From Propionibacteriaceae bacterium UBA7704 (GTDB taxonomy: Bacteria > Actinomycetota > Actinomycetes > Propionibacteriales > Propionibacteriaceae), in assembly GCA_002482525.1 (NCBI GenBank), contig DLGC01000018.1, positions 152,728 through 216,727 on the forward strand: a DNA stretch of 64,000 nt, in the 5' to 3' direction. How positions within the stretch are numbered: position 1 is the first letter of the stretch; each line of letters starts with the position of its first letter. The position numbers and the translations under genes are program-made. This document shows, piece after piece, positions 43,792-52,492 of this stretch. Under the pieces are notes generated by a model, which did no database searches, was not told the origin of the DNA, and saw nothing but the letters and a program-made list of their open reading frames with translations.

Positions 43792-44727
43792 ATGAGCGAG
43801 GAATCAGGAAAAAGGTCACACAAATTCGGCGGTGACGATGTCGACGAAGCGATCTTGAGGTTGCTCGAGGTTGATGGACGCCTCACCAAGACCGCGATCG
43901 CGCAGTCGTTGGGGCTTTCGCGCAGTTCCATTGCTGAGCGGCTGGACCGGCTGCTGGGCTCAGGCACCATCGAGGTCGTCGCGGTGCCGCACCCGCTGCT
44001 GTTGGGCATCGGCTGGATGGGGTACGCACTCCTCGACGTCGAAGGCAGACTGCAGGCCGTCGCCGAGCCCCTGGCCGCTCATTCGTCGATTCCGTTCTGT
44101 TCCATCGTCACCGGGGAAGCACCGCTGCGAGCTGAGATTCGCGTCGACTCCACCGAGTCGGCCGCCGCGCTGATCGCCTGGATGCGCAGCATCCCGGGAG
44201 TGCGGTCGGTCAGCGTCACCCAGTACTTGGAGGTGCTGCGTGACGTGGTGGCACCGACCGGCGCGATTCACTCCCGCGTCGATGAGGTCGACCGTCGCAT
44301 TCTGACCCAGCTCCAGATCGACGGCCGCATGTCCTTGACCGAGATCGCAACTGCGGTGCGTCGCTCACCGGCCGCGATCCGCGATCGGTTGACCCGGCTA
44401 CGCGAGGGTGGTGCCATCCGCATCGGCGCGGTGCTTCGCCACGGGGCCCCCTTCGGACGCCGGGCCATGGGAGTGGGACTGCAACTCTCCGGCGGTGACT
44501 CCGAAGTGGTACATCGGGTGGCCGAATTGCCCGATCTGCTGTTCGCTGCCCGCGCCATGGGCCACTTCGACATGATCCTCACCCTGCGTGCGGGGTCCGC
44601 GCTGGAAATGCACGAGGTCGTCGAGGATCTCCGAGGGTGGCCCGGCGTCCGGGCTGCCGACACCTGGATCCACCTCGAAATCGTCAAAGAGCGCTACTAC
44701 GGTGCCGAGCAGACAGTCATTCGGTGA
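43792..44727 (+). CDS. Double-domain Lrp/AsnC-family regulator
   Basis: 311 residues, about twice the usual AsnC length. Two helix-turn-helix domains (DEAILRLLEVDGRLTKTAIA and VDRRILTQLQIDGRMSLTEI, about residues 17-65 and 163-210) each followed by an AsnC ligand-sensing domain (about 75-150 and 215-300). Divergent from the permease operon, so a likely local regulator responding to its amino-acid-like substrate or product. Such tandem Lrp proteins are common in actinobacteria. Confidence 0.85.
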   Translation: MSEESGKRSHKFGGDDVDEAILRLLEVDGRLTKTAIAQSLGLSRSSIAERLDRLLGSGTIEVVAVPHPLLLGIGWMGYALLDVEGRLQAVAEPLAAHSSIPFCSIVTGEAPLRAEIRVDSTESAAALIAWMRSIPGVRSVSVTQYLEVLRDVVAPTGAIHSRVDEVDRRILTQLQIDGRMSLTEIATAVRRSPAAIRDRLTRLREGGAIRIGAVLRHGAPFGRRAMGVGLQLSGGDSEVVHRVAELPDLLFAARAMGHFDMILTLRAGSALEMHEVVEDLRGWPGVRAADTWIHLEIVKERYYGAEQTVIR

Positions 44728-44736
44728 CGCCGCCGA

Positions 44737-45567
44737 TCACATCTCCTCGTGGGAGGCCGGATCGGCGTTGAACAGTCGGCCGTCAGCGGCACCCATCGCA
44801 CTGATCGCGGCCATCTGGTCGTCGTCGAGTTCGAAGTCGAAGACCGCCAGGTTCTCGGCCTGCCGGGCCGGGGAGGCTGCCTTCGGCAGCGGGACGCAGC
44901 CGAGTTGAATCTGCCAGCGCAGCACCACCTGACCAGGGGTTCGTCCGGTCTGCTCGGCGACGGTCGTAATGGCGGGATCCGCCAGTGCCGAGGCTCGACC
45001 CAGCGGACTCCACGATTGCGTGAGGATGCCTAGCTCGGCGTCCACCTGGCGCTGCTGGTCCTGAGTGAAACGCGGATGCAGTTCGATCTGGTTCACCGCC
45101 GGAGTGACGCCGGTCTCGGCGATGATGCGACTGAGGTGTTCGGGCAGGAAGTTGCTCACCCCGACCGAGCGCAGCAAGCCGCTTTGTCGCAGGTCGACCA
45201 GGGCCTGCCAAGCCTCGGCATAGTGGTCGGTGATCGGGTTGGGCCAGTGGATCAGGTACAAGTCGATCTGCTCCACCCCGAGTCGATAGGCCGACTCCTG
45301 GGCGCAGGCCGCCGCGTGGGCATAGCCGTGGTGGCGTCCGGGGAGTTTTGAGGTGATCGTGATCTCCTCCCTCGGCACCCCGGAGCGGCGAATCGCCTCG
45401 CCGACCGCGCCCTCGTTCTCGTAGTTCACCGCGGAGTCGATCAGCCGGTAGCCCGTCTGCAGAGCGCTGACGATGGCGTCCACGCCGGCGGCGCCGCGCA
45501 GCGGATAGGTGCCAAAGCCGATGGCCGGCAGGTCATACCCATCATTGAGTCGATGACAAGGGATCAT
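44737..45567 (-). CDS. Aldo/keto reductase (diketogluconate-reductase-like)
   Basis: 276 residues. AKR signature sites: LIDSAVNYENEGAVGEAIR (Asp and Tyr), ITSKLPGRHHG (Lys), LYLIHWPNPITDH (His) and the C-terminal GCVPLPKAASPARQAENLAV. It is the small 2,5-diketo-D-gluconate reductase/AKR5-like type that uses NADPH. Convergent with the Lrp regulator (9 bases apart) and same-strand follower of the DUF4921 gene (9 bases), so it may be the last gene of the helR operon. Confidence 0.82.
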   Translation of the reverse strand: MIPCHRLNDGYDLPAIGFGTYPLRGAAGVDAIVSALQTGYRLIDSAVNYENEGAVGEAIRRSGVPREEITITSKLPGRHHGYAHAAACAQESAYRLGVEQIDLYLIHWPNPITDHYAEAWQALVDLRQSGLLRSVGVSNFLPEHLSRIIAETGVTPAVNQIELHPRFTQDQQRQVDAELGILTQSWSPLGRASALADPAITTVAEQTGRTPGQVVLRWQIQLGCVPLPKAASPARQAENLAVFDFELDDDQMAAISAMGAADGRLFNADPASHEEM

Positions 45568-45576
45568 GGTTCGACC

Positions 45577-46920
45577 CTAGCTGCGATTGGTTCGATACAG
45601 CAGCGGGTTGGGGCGGCAGCTCGTCTCGGTTGCCAAGGGCATCTCGGCGATCAGTCCCTGTTCGCGCAGCTCGAACAGTCGAGGCACCACCCGGTCGCGC
45701 AGGTGCACCGGGGAGATGGTGTTCAGGTAGATCTTGGTGGCGCCTTCGAAACCGGCGATGGTGGAGGTGCGCCACTTCAACATCACCCGCCACGGCATCG
45801 GCAGATCGGAATCGACCGGACGGTAGTGCCACTCCTCGTTATTGGGCACATCCACACCGGTAGCGGCGTGCATGGCGTGAATCATGTCCGACATGCCGCG
45901 CAACTCCTCAGGGGTGTGATTCCACGGATCGCAGGCCTCGGACTTGGAGTAGATCTCGATGGTCGGGTACCGGTGCCCGAAACCGGCGAAGGCGATCGCA
46001 TGGTCGGTTTCGGCCAGCACCAGATTGTGATAGCCGGCGTAGTTGGGGCCGTACTCGTTGTAGATGTTGGGGTTGACGCGCAGCCGCTGCATCGCCTGCT
46101 CGTGTTGGACGCCGCGCTCGTCGATCGACACCAGCTGCTTGTGCAGATGGTCGAAGGACGCCCCGGCCGGTCGCAACCAGTTTTGAAAGACCGCCACATA
46201 GCGGGTGTAGCGATTCAGCTCGAACAAGGCCTTGACCGATTCGGTCGTGAACGCGATGAACTGGTTGTGCTCCTCGGTGGTGAGCGTGCCGGCGCCCGCC
46301 AACTGGGTGTTGTCGGTGGCGCCGTCGATGAAGTGCCGTCGGGCGATGAGCACATCGTGCCCGCCCCCGAAGAATCCGGACGCAGCAGTCAACACCTCAT
46401 CCTCCGGCAAGGCGGCGACGACGGTTTCGGTGAGGCCACCGGCGCGCAGCTTGGCGCGGGCCACCGAGAGCACATGATCCCGCCCGGCCGGTGAAGCCAG
46501 GTACTCGTCACGGCGTTGCCGAACCCGGTCGGGCAACTCGTAGCCGTAGTTCAGATGCCAATAGTCGTAGGACAGGATCTCGAACAGATTCGGTACCCGT
46601 CGGAACTCCGCGACAGTGGCGTCCAGATCTTCAGCGCTCACCCGATGACGGGTTTCCCAACCACCCTCGGCGGTGCGGATGACCCGCGACTTCTCCGGCG
46701 GGCTATCGGCGTAGCGACGCTCGCAGAAGGCGCAGTAGTGGCCGTGCTCGGCGGGATCCAGCGGCACCGGATCGGGCAGCTTGACCCCGAGCGGACGATT
46801 GCCGCGCCCAGCGACGGTCCACACTTCGGTTCCGCTGAACGGATTGAGCTGCTTGACGGTGCCGTCAGCAAGCTCGGAGATGTACTCCGGCGCGCGCACA
46901 TAGTGCGGAGTATCCGTCAT
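45577..46920 (-). CDS. DUF4921 (GalT/HIT-like) protein
   Basis: 447 residues from ATG 46920, with AGGGGGC upstream. The HIT-like His motif is FDHLHKQLVSID (H-x-H-x-Q, as in galactose-1-phosphate uridylyltransferase), and an N-terminal CAFCERRYADSP resembles a zinc site. GalT-like nucleotidylyl transfer is plausible; the natural substrate is unknown. It starts 23 bases after the helR stop in the same direction. Confidence 0.75.
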   Translation of the reverse strand: MTDTPHYVRAPEYISELADGTVKQLNPFSGTEVWTVAGRGNRPLGVKLPDPVPLDPAEHGHYCAFCERRYADSPPEKSRVIRTAEGGWETRHRVSAEDLDATVAEFRRVPNLFEILSYDYWHLNYGYELPDRVRQRRDEYLASPAGRDHVLSVARAKLRAGGLTETVVAALPEDEVLTAASGFFGGGHDVLIARRHFIDGATDNTQLAGAGTLTTEEHNQFIAFTTESVKALFELNRYTRYVAVFQNWLRPAGASFDHLHKQLVSIDERGVQHEQAMQRLRVNPNIYNEYGPNYAGYHNLVLAETDHAIAFAGFGHRYPTIEIYSKSEACDPWNHTPEELRGMSDMIHAMHAATGVDVPNNEEWHYRPVDSDLPMPWRVMLKWRTSTIAGFEGATKIYLNTISPVHLRDRVVPRLFELREQGLIAEMPLATETSCRPNPLLYRTNRS

Positions 46921-46943
46921 GCTGCCCCCTGGGTCGGTTCCCA

Positions 46944-49136
46944 TCACGGTAGCGCCTCAGCCTTCTCGGGCCGGTTCGCGGTGCGATCACTGCCCAGTAT
47001 GACCAACTGCTGGGTGGCTCGGGTCATTGCCACGTAGCGATCCACGACCCCGGAGAGATCGTCGCCAAAAGCAACCGAGTCGACGAGCACCACCAGATCG
47101 AATTCCAGCCCCTTGGCCTCGACCGGGGTGAGCGACTGCACCCGCGCGGTGGGGCGGAACGAGTCATCGCCGATCACGCAGGCGGTGCCGCTGGCGTTGG
47201 TGGCGAGCCATTCCTCGATCGCCCTCGGCAAGTCTGCCGGCGAGCCGTACCGCACGGGGGCCCCACCGGGTCGAATCGAGCGGGGAACGTTCGCGTCCGG
47301 TAGTACCGCCTTGATCACCGGCTCGGCGGCGGTCATCACCTCCTGCGGGGTGCGGTAGTTGACGTTCAATCGGGCGTGGCGAATGGTGTCGAAGCCCAGT
47401 CTGGCGAGCCGCTGGTGCCAGCTTTCGGTGAAGCCGTTACGGGCTTGCGCGCGATCGCCCACGATGGTGAAGCTGCGCGACGGGCAGCGGCGCAGCAGCA
47501 TCTGCCATTCGGCATCGGTCAGTTCTTGAGCCTCGTCGACGATCACGTGGGCGAACGGTCCGACGAGCGGATCGCGCGTGATCGTGGGCAGCGCGTCGTC
47601 GTGAAGCAGGTCCTCGCGCAGGCTTTGCCGGTTGAGTAGCGGCAGCGGGCTTTCGGGATCGTCATCGGCCTGGAGCAGGTTCGTCACCACCTGATCCATG
47701 TAGGCGCGATCCTCGGCGAGGACGGCTCGTCGCTCGCGGCGATGCAGCGAAGCCAACGGATCACCGAGCCGTGCCTGCATCGCATCCAGCAGGGGAAGGT
47801 CGGACGTCGTCCACGGTGAGCCTTCCGCACGTTTGAGGAGGTGGCGTTCCTCCTCGCTGAGCCAGGGTGCGCAGCGGCGCAGGTAGGCAGGTACCGACCA
47901 CAAGTCGCCGACCAGATCGGTGGCCTGCAGGATCGGCCAGGTTCGTTGAAAAGTCCGACGCAGGTCATCGTTGGTGGCCAGCGCGCCACGCAGCTCGTCG
48001 GGAGTCACCGGCGCATCGTCGATCTGGCTCAAGCCGATCTCGGTCGCGATATCGAGCAGTGCCTCCCAGATGTCGTCGCGGGCGTCGTTGTGAGGCGTCC
48101 CGTCGTCGACGGCTTCGAAGGCCTCGGCCCAATCGGCGCGCGTTAGGCGTACCTCGACCCAAGGAGTCTCGATGATCATGGTCGCCGTGGGAAGGTCCTC
48201 ATAGAGGCTGACGGCAGGTTCTACGGCATCGAGCAATCTGGCCGGTGCTTTCAGCCGCGCGACAGCGGGCTGTAGCTCGGCGTGCGCGTCGGTCCCCTGT
48301 GGAACCAGATCCGCCAGGGTGCAGCTGAGCACCCCCTCCTCGCCCAAGCCGGGGAGCACATCGGCGACGTAGCGCAGGTAGTGACGGTGGGGTCCGACGA
48401 AAAGCAGCCCGCCGTGGCTCCCGGACAGCCGAGCATCGGCGTAGAGCAGATAGGCCGCGCGGTGCAGCGCGACCACGGTCTTGCCCGTGCCCGGGCCGCC
48501 GTCGACCACCAACGCGCCAGCCGAATCCGCGCGGACAATGGCGTCCTGGTCGGCCTGGAGAGTGGCCAACACATCGCGCATCCTTCGCGATCGGCTTGAG
48601 CTCAGGCTGGCGATGAAGGCCGAGTCCTGGTCGAGCGCGAGCGCCTGCGTCGCTGCGGTTGCGGCGAACGATTCGTCCCAGTAGTCGATGATGCGACCGT
48701 CACGCCAGCGATAGCGACGGCGACTCACCAAACCCAACGGGTGGGCGGCCGTCGCTGCGAAGAACGGCTCCGCCGCCGGAGTGCGCCAGTCGATGATGAG
48801 CGGGCTTCCGGCGCTATCGCTGATCCCGACCCTGCCGATGTAGACCACTTCGGAGTCCTGTCTGACGATGCGTCCCAGGCACAGGTCGACGCCGAAACGC
48901 TGCAGCACGCCGAGGCGGCCCGACAGCCGATGGATCTCCAGGTCGCGATCCATGGCGGCGCGTCCCCGCCGTCCGGGAGCGCGGCGCAGTTCGGCCAACT
49001 GCGCCGTCAGGGAACGCTTCTGATCGCTGATCGTGGCCGCGACCAGCGCCAACTGCCGTTGGTCGTGCTCGATGAGCGAGGCTTCCGCCTTCGCGGCGAG
49101 GTGGCGCGGGAGTGCGAATATGACGGGATCGGCCAC
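46944..49136 (-). CDS. helR: HelR-type RNA polymerase recycling ATPase
   Basis: 730 residues from GTG 49136 with GAGGAGGAC upstream. N-terminal coiled coil (about 15-60), MDRDLEIHRLSGRLGVLQRF, GLVSRRRYRWRDGRIIDYWD, Walker A VVDGGPGTGKTVVALHRAAY (about 205-225), then UvrD-like motifs FAHVIVDEAQELT, FTIVGDRAQ and YVAMTRATQQLVILG. This is the HelD-like superfamily-1 protein that displaces rifamycin from RNA polymerase and rescues stalled polymerase. HelR confers rifampicin tolerance in Streptomyces and mycobacteria. The element at 49217 supports this assignment. Confidence 0.85.
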   Translation of the reverse strand: MADPVIFALPRHLAAKAEASLIEHDQRQLALVAATISDQKRSLTAQLAELRRAPGRRGRAAMDRDLEIHRLSGRLGVLQRFGVDLCLGRIVRQDSEVVYIGRVGISDSAGSPLIIDWRTPAAEPFFAATAAHPLGLVSRRRYRWRDGRIIDYWDESFAATAATQALALDQDSAFIASLSSSRSRRMRDVLATLQADQDAIVRADSAGALVVDGGPGTGKTVVALHRAAYLLYADARLSGSHGGLLFVGPHRHYLRYVADVLPGLGEEGVLSCTLADLVPQGTDAHAELQPAVARLKAPARLLDAVEPAVSLYEDLPTATMIIETPWVEVRLTRADWAEAFEAVDDGTPHNDARDDIWEALLDIATEIGLSQIDDAPVTPDELRGALATNDDLRRTFQRTWPILQATDLVGDLWSVPAYLRRCAPWLSEEERHLLKRAEGSPWTTSDLPLLDAMQARLGDPLASLHRRERRAVLAEDRAYMDQVVTNLLQADDDPESPLPLLNRQSLREDLLHDDALPTITRDPLVGPFAHVIVDEAQELTDAEWQMLLRRCPSRSFTIVGDRAQARNGFTESWHQRLARLGFDTIRHARLNVNYRTPQEVMTAAEPVIKAVLPDANVPRSIRPGGAPVRYGSPADLPRAIEEWLATNASGTACVIGDDSFRPTARVQSLTPVEAKGLEFDLVVLVDSVAFGDDLSGVVDRYVAMTRATQQLVILGSDRTANRPEKAEALP

Positions 49137-49216
49137 GGGCGTCCTCCTCGGAGGGTGAGATCTTTCGCCTCATCGGCGCCACCGGGCACCGGATCGGAGG
49201 GATCGATTGTGCCCCC

Positions 49217-49247
49217 GCACCGGGGCCTTGCGGCAAGACCCGGGTGC
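49217..49247 (-). promoter_or_regulatory. Rifamycin-associated element upstream of helR
   Basis: The core GGGGCCTTGCGGCAAGACCC (49222-49241) matches my recollection of the actinobacterial rifamycin-associated element, a palindrome found upstream of rifamycin-inducible genes. It extends to 14-base arms (12 of 14 paired) around CGG. It lies 86 bases upstream of the helR GTG. The consensus is recalled, not searched. Confidence 0.75.
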
Positions 49248-49392
49248 GGCTATATGTTGGAAGTGGCAAGGGTTGATGCTCGCCGGTGCCCGTCTGCGGA
49301 ATGTCCCGTGACGCAGGCAGTGGCGAGGGCCACCGCCGGACACACCACAGCGACCAGACAGCCCTAAGGCTGCTGGTCGAAGGTGGCGTGAA

Positions 49393-50241
49393 TCAGCCGA
49401 CGCTGACCTTGCTGAGCGGCCGCGCGAAGCTGCGTCCGCGGGTGAACCAGCGTTCCAACTCCTCGTTGGTGCCGCCGTCGGCGAAGGTCCCGGTCACGTG
49501 ATCTGCGGCGGATTGCACATCGACAGGAGCATCGCCCACGGCGACACCCCGCCCTGCCCACTGCAGCATCTCGATGTCGTTGCGACCGTCACCGATGGCC
49601 AACACGTCGTTGGCACGGAATCCCAGCGCATCGACGACGGCCTGCAGGCCGCTGGCCTTGTTCACACCGGCTGGTGCAATATCGAGCCACGCGCTCCAAC
49701 CCACCGAGTAGCTCACGCCGTGCAGACCAATGCGATTGGCCAAGGCGATGAACTCGGTATCGGAGGCGTTCGGATCGCGCACCACGATGCGGGTCACGTC
49801 GTCGCCGACGACCTGCTCGGTGCTGACCACCTCGATGTCACCGGTCAGTTCCCCGTCAGGGAACGGCTGAGTGACCCGGTAGCCGGTTCCGATCACTTCA
49901 GCGGCGATCGAGGCATTGGGGTGTTCTTCCAGCACTCGTGCCACCACATGGGAGGCATCGAAGGTGCAGGTGTTGATTAATTCGAAAGGCGGGAACTGAA
50001 CGGTGACCGCTCCGTTGGAGCAGATTGCCGGACCTGCGGGCAGGTCGAGTTCCTCAAAGACGGGGCGCGTGGCAAGCCAGGCGCGTCCTGTCGTCAGGAT
50101 GACCGGTGTTCCGGCCATCGCAATACGTCGGATCGTCCGACGCAACTCTGTGGGTAGCACTCCCTCGTGATCGACGATCGTTCCGTCGATATCCAGTGCT
50201 ACCACTTGCGGCCTCCAAGCCGCGTGTTCACTGTTATTCAT
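49393..50241 (-). CDS. HAD-superfamily (Cof-type) phosphatase
   Basis: 282 residues from ATG 50241 (GGGGACA upstream); the frame extends 30 codons further up but this start is better placed. HAD motifs: VVALDIDGTIVDHEG (nucleophile Asp), VILTTGRA (motif II), Lys in GVNKASGLQAVV and LAIGDGRNDIEMLQW (motif IV). Cof-type C2-cap phosphatases hydrolyse sugar or cofactor phosphates. Substrate unknown. The region 49250-49392 upstream of helR and its own stop holds nothing else seen. Confidence 0.85.
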   Translation of the reverse strand: MNNSEHAAWRPQVVALDIDGTIVDHEGVLPTELRRTIRRIAMAGTPVILTTGRAWLATRPVFEELDLPAGPAICSNGAVTVQFPPFELINTCTFDASHVVARVLEEHPNASIAAEVIGTGYRVTQPFPDGELTGDIEVVSTEQVVGDDVTRIVVRDPNASDTEFIALANRIGLHGVSYSVGWSAWLDIAPAGVNKASGLQAVVDALGFRANDVLAIGDGRNDIEMLQWAGRGVAVGDAPVDVQSAADHVTGTFADGGTNEELERWFTRGRSFARPLSKVSVG

Positions 50242-50330
50242 CTTGTCCCCAGGGTAGCTGCCCTCGGTGACAAGGCAATGAACACCTGATGAAAGCTGCT
50301 TAGAGCCCTCGCGGCCCGGCGTGTGGCGCA

Positions 50331-50395
50331 ATCTTGCCCCCAGATCGTGTTTTCAGACTCCAGAAGGGGTCTCTGCGACGATCTGGGGGCAAGAT
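50331..50395 (-). terminator. Perfect 18-base-pair inverted repeat after the radical SAM gene
   Basis: ATCTTGCCCCCAGATCGT (50331-50348) and its exact complement (50378-50395), loop 29 bases, immediately beyond the radical SAM stop (50400). A likely terminator closing the importer operon; no T-tract. Confidence 0.65.
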
Positions 50396-50399
50396 CCGG

Positions 50400-51290
50400 T
50401 CAGCCTGCTTTCGGCAACGTCAGCCCAGTGGATTCAGGCTGCTGATTGCGGCCGGCGAACAGTTTCGGGAAGGTCGGCCACACATTCGCCCCGGTCGCAG
50501 TGGCGAAGTTCGCGTGTGGCCCGTCGGCCTCGGTGATGATCACATTGACCTTCGGCAGGTAGATCCCTGCCGCGGCGACTACCCGGGCCCAATAGTGCGG
50601 GTTCACGGGATCCTCGGCAGCCATTCCAGTGTGCGGGAACGGGATGAACGGCTGAATCACCAAGCTGTTCAGCTCCATTCCGGCCAACAGTTCCAAACTG
50701 GCGATCACATCAGCCTCAGGCAGACCGAAACCCAGCACGAAGCCGCTCTGTAGCTTCAGCCCGAGATCTTGGACATTCGCAATCGTCTCCAGCCGATCAG
50801 CGAGGGTGTCGCCGCCAGGCCTGAAACGCCGATAGATCTCCTCGTTGATCGACTCAAGGCCGCACCAGTAGCCGTCCATGCCGGCGTCCTGCAAACCTTC
50901 CAAGGACTCCCGATCGATGGCGCCGCTGAGGCCGAAGACCTCCACGTCGAAACGCTCCTTGACTGCTTTCACCGAGGCGAAGAAGTAGCTGGGCAGGTGG
51001 TACCCGAGCCAGCCTGACGGCATCAGGATGCGCTTGACTCCCAGGCCGACCTGAACTTCGGCCTGAGCCAGGATCTGGTCGATGGGGCGGCGCGCCTCGA
51101 ACATCTGCTGCTCGGATTTGAAGCACTCCCACTTGCAGTGCTCACAGCGAGGATCAGTGCGGCAGGCCGGATTGATCAGATTGGGTGACCAGTGGAACTG
51201 GGGCAGGTCCTTGCGGACCTCCTGGGCCTGGGCGAAGAGTTCCTCATCGCCCAGAGCCAGGAGTTCGGCCACCGAGGTGGTTGGATGCAT
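50400..51290 (-). CDS. HcgA/BioB-like radical SAM protein with CX5CX2C
   Basis: 296 residues. The cluster motif is ACRTDPRCEHCKWECF, Cys-x5-Cys-x2-Cys rather than the usual CX3CX2C. CX5CX2C is the recorded feature of HcgA, the radical SAM enzyme of the Hmd (FeGP cofactor) pathway, which has a BioB-like barrel. Other BioB/HydE/MqnC-type features: GYWCGLESINEEIYRRFRPG, GLKLQSGFVLGFGLPEADV and PFIPFPHTGMAAEDPVNPHY. Last gene of the FecBCD-like importer operon, 8 bases after the binding protein. Reaction unknown. Confidence 0.78.
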   Translation of the reverse strand: MHPTTSVAELLALGDEELFAQAQEVRKDLPQFHWSPNLINPACRTDPRCEHCKWECFKSEQQMFEARRPIDQILAQAEVQVGLGVKRILMPSGWLGYHLPSYFFASVKAVKERFDVEVFGLSGAIDRESLEGLQDAGMDGYWCGLESINEEIYRRFRPGGDTLADRLETIANVQDLGLKLQSGFVLGFGLPEADVIASLELLAGMELNSLVIQPFIPFPHTGMAAEDPVNPHYWARVVAAAGIYLPKVNVIITEADGPHANFATATGANVWPTFPKLFAGRNQQPESTGLTLPKAG

Positions 51291-51297
51291 CAGTGCC

Positions 51298-52407
51298 TCA
51301 GTTCGCCGTTGCGTTCTTCAACACGGTGGCCACCTGAGCGTCGGTCAACTCCACGTCGTAGAAAGTGGCGTAGAAGTCCTTGACCTGAGCGGCGATATCC
51401 AGGCTGATCTCATCGGGGTAGAGCAGATTGCCCAGCCACTGCACCCCGATCACCCGGGTGGCGCTCGGCGGACGATCCGTCCAGTTGAACGGAATCGCCG
51501 GCACCGTGTAGACGCGGTGATTCTTCACCGCCGACAGCTCGGCCCACTTCGCATCGGTAGTGATCAGCTTGTAGGCATCCGATCCGCCCGACCAGGGGCT
51601 GACCAGAATCACGTCGGGATCCCAACTGGCGACCTGCTCCAGCGACACCGGAGTCATGCCCATGCCGGCCTTCATTTCGACATCGGCAACATTCTTGCCG
51701 CCCACGAAGTCAATGACCTCGGTGTGGTCCGAACCGGTGGGATCGGTGGTCAGGCCGGTGGCACCCTCGGCGTAATACACCGAAACCTTCTTATCGGTGG
51801 GAACCGTGGCAGCCTTGGCAGCAATATCGGCGAAGGTCTTCTCGCTGTAGGCGGCCAGCTTCTCGGCCCGCTCGCTGACCCCCAACCAGTCGCCCAGTTC
51901 ACGATAGGTCGCTGCCGTCTTGTCCAGGCTGGAGTCCATCAGCACCACGGGACGCCCGGTCTTGGACTGGATGGTCTCAGCCAACTGCTTGCCATTGGTG
52001 TTGATGCCGGTCGAAGTCATGACCACGATCAGATCCGGGCTGAGCTTGATGATCTCCTCCATGTTTGCGGTGGACTTCTCGCCCATCCAGCCGCCGACCG
52101 CCGGCAGGGTGCGCGCCTTCTCGATGAGGAAAGGCTTGATCGCATCGCTGGGAGCATTCACCCAAGCGGCGAGCTTCTCCGGGGCCAGTGAATAGACCAT
52201 GGGCTCGGCCGTCGGCACCGCGCAATAGACAGTGTTGATGGTGGTGGGAATCTCGACGCTGCGTCCGGCGGCGTCGGTGACGGTTCGCGTGGCTGCCGTG
52301 GTGTTCTCGGCCGCTCCGGAACTGGTTGCACAGCCGGTCAGGGCTGTGAAGGCCGTAGCCAGCCCCGCCAGTATCGCCACCCAGCGAAGTCTCTTTGTCA
52401 TGCTCAT
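51298..52407 (-). CDS. Substrate-binding lipoprotein of a FecBCD-type importer
   Basis: 369 residues from ATG 52407 (AAGGGG upstream). Lipobox: ATAFTALTGCATSS, with the lipid-modified Cys following TG. The mature part has the TonB-dependent-like periplasmic-binding fold: VTDAAGRSVEIPTTINTVYC, SPDLIVVMTSTG, WDPDVILVSPWSGGSDAY and the C-terminal VIGVQWLGNLLYPD. This is the helical-backbone class III family that binds siderophores, haem, cobalamin or metal chelates. Ligand unknown. Confidence 0.85.
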   Translation of the reverse strand: MSMTKRLRWVAILAGLATAFTALTGCATSSGAAENTTAATRTVTDAAGRSVEIPTTINTVYCAVPTAEPMVYSLAPEKLAAWVNAPSDAIKPFLIEKARTLPAVGGWMGEKSTANMEEIIKLSPDLIVVMTSTGINTNGKQLAETIQSKTGRPVVLMDSSLDKTAATYRELGDWLGVSERAEKLAAYSEKTFADIAAKAATVPTDKKVSVYYAEGATGLTTDPTGSDHTEVIDFVGGKNVADVEMKAGMGMTPVSLEQVASWDPDVILVSPWSGGSDAYKLITTDAKWAELSAVKNHRVYTVPAIPFNWTDRPPSATRVIGVQWLGNLLYPDEISLDIAAQVKDFYATFYDVELTDAQVATVLKNATAN

Positions 52408-52492
52408 GTCCCCTTCCATAGGCCGGCCACTGGCCGGGTCGTGATGGCGGCGTGGCTCGTGCCGTCGTGGGGCCACCGCCAGGCCCCAGGTC

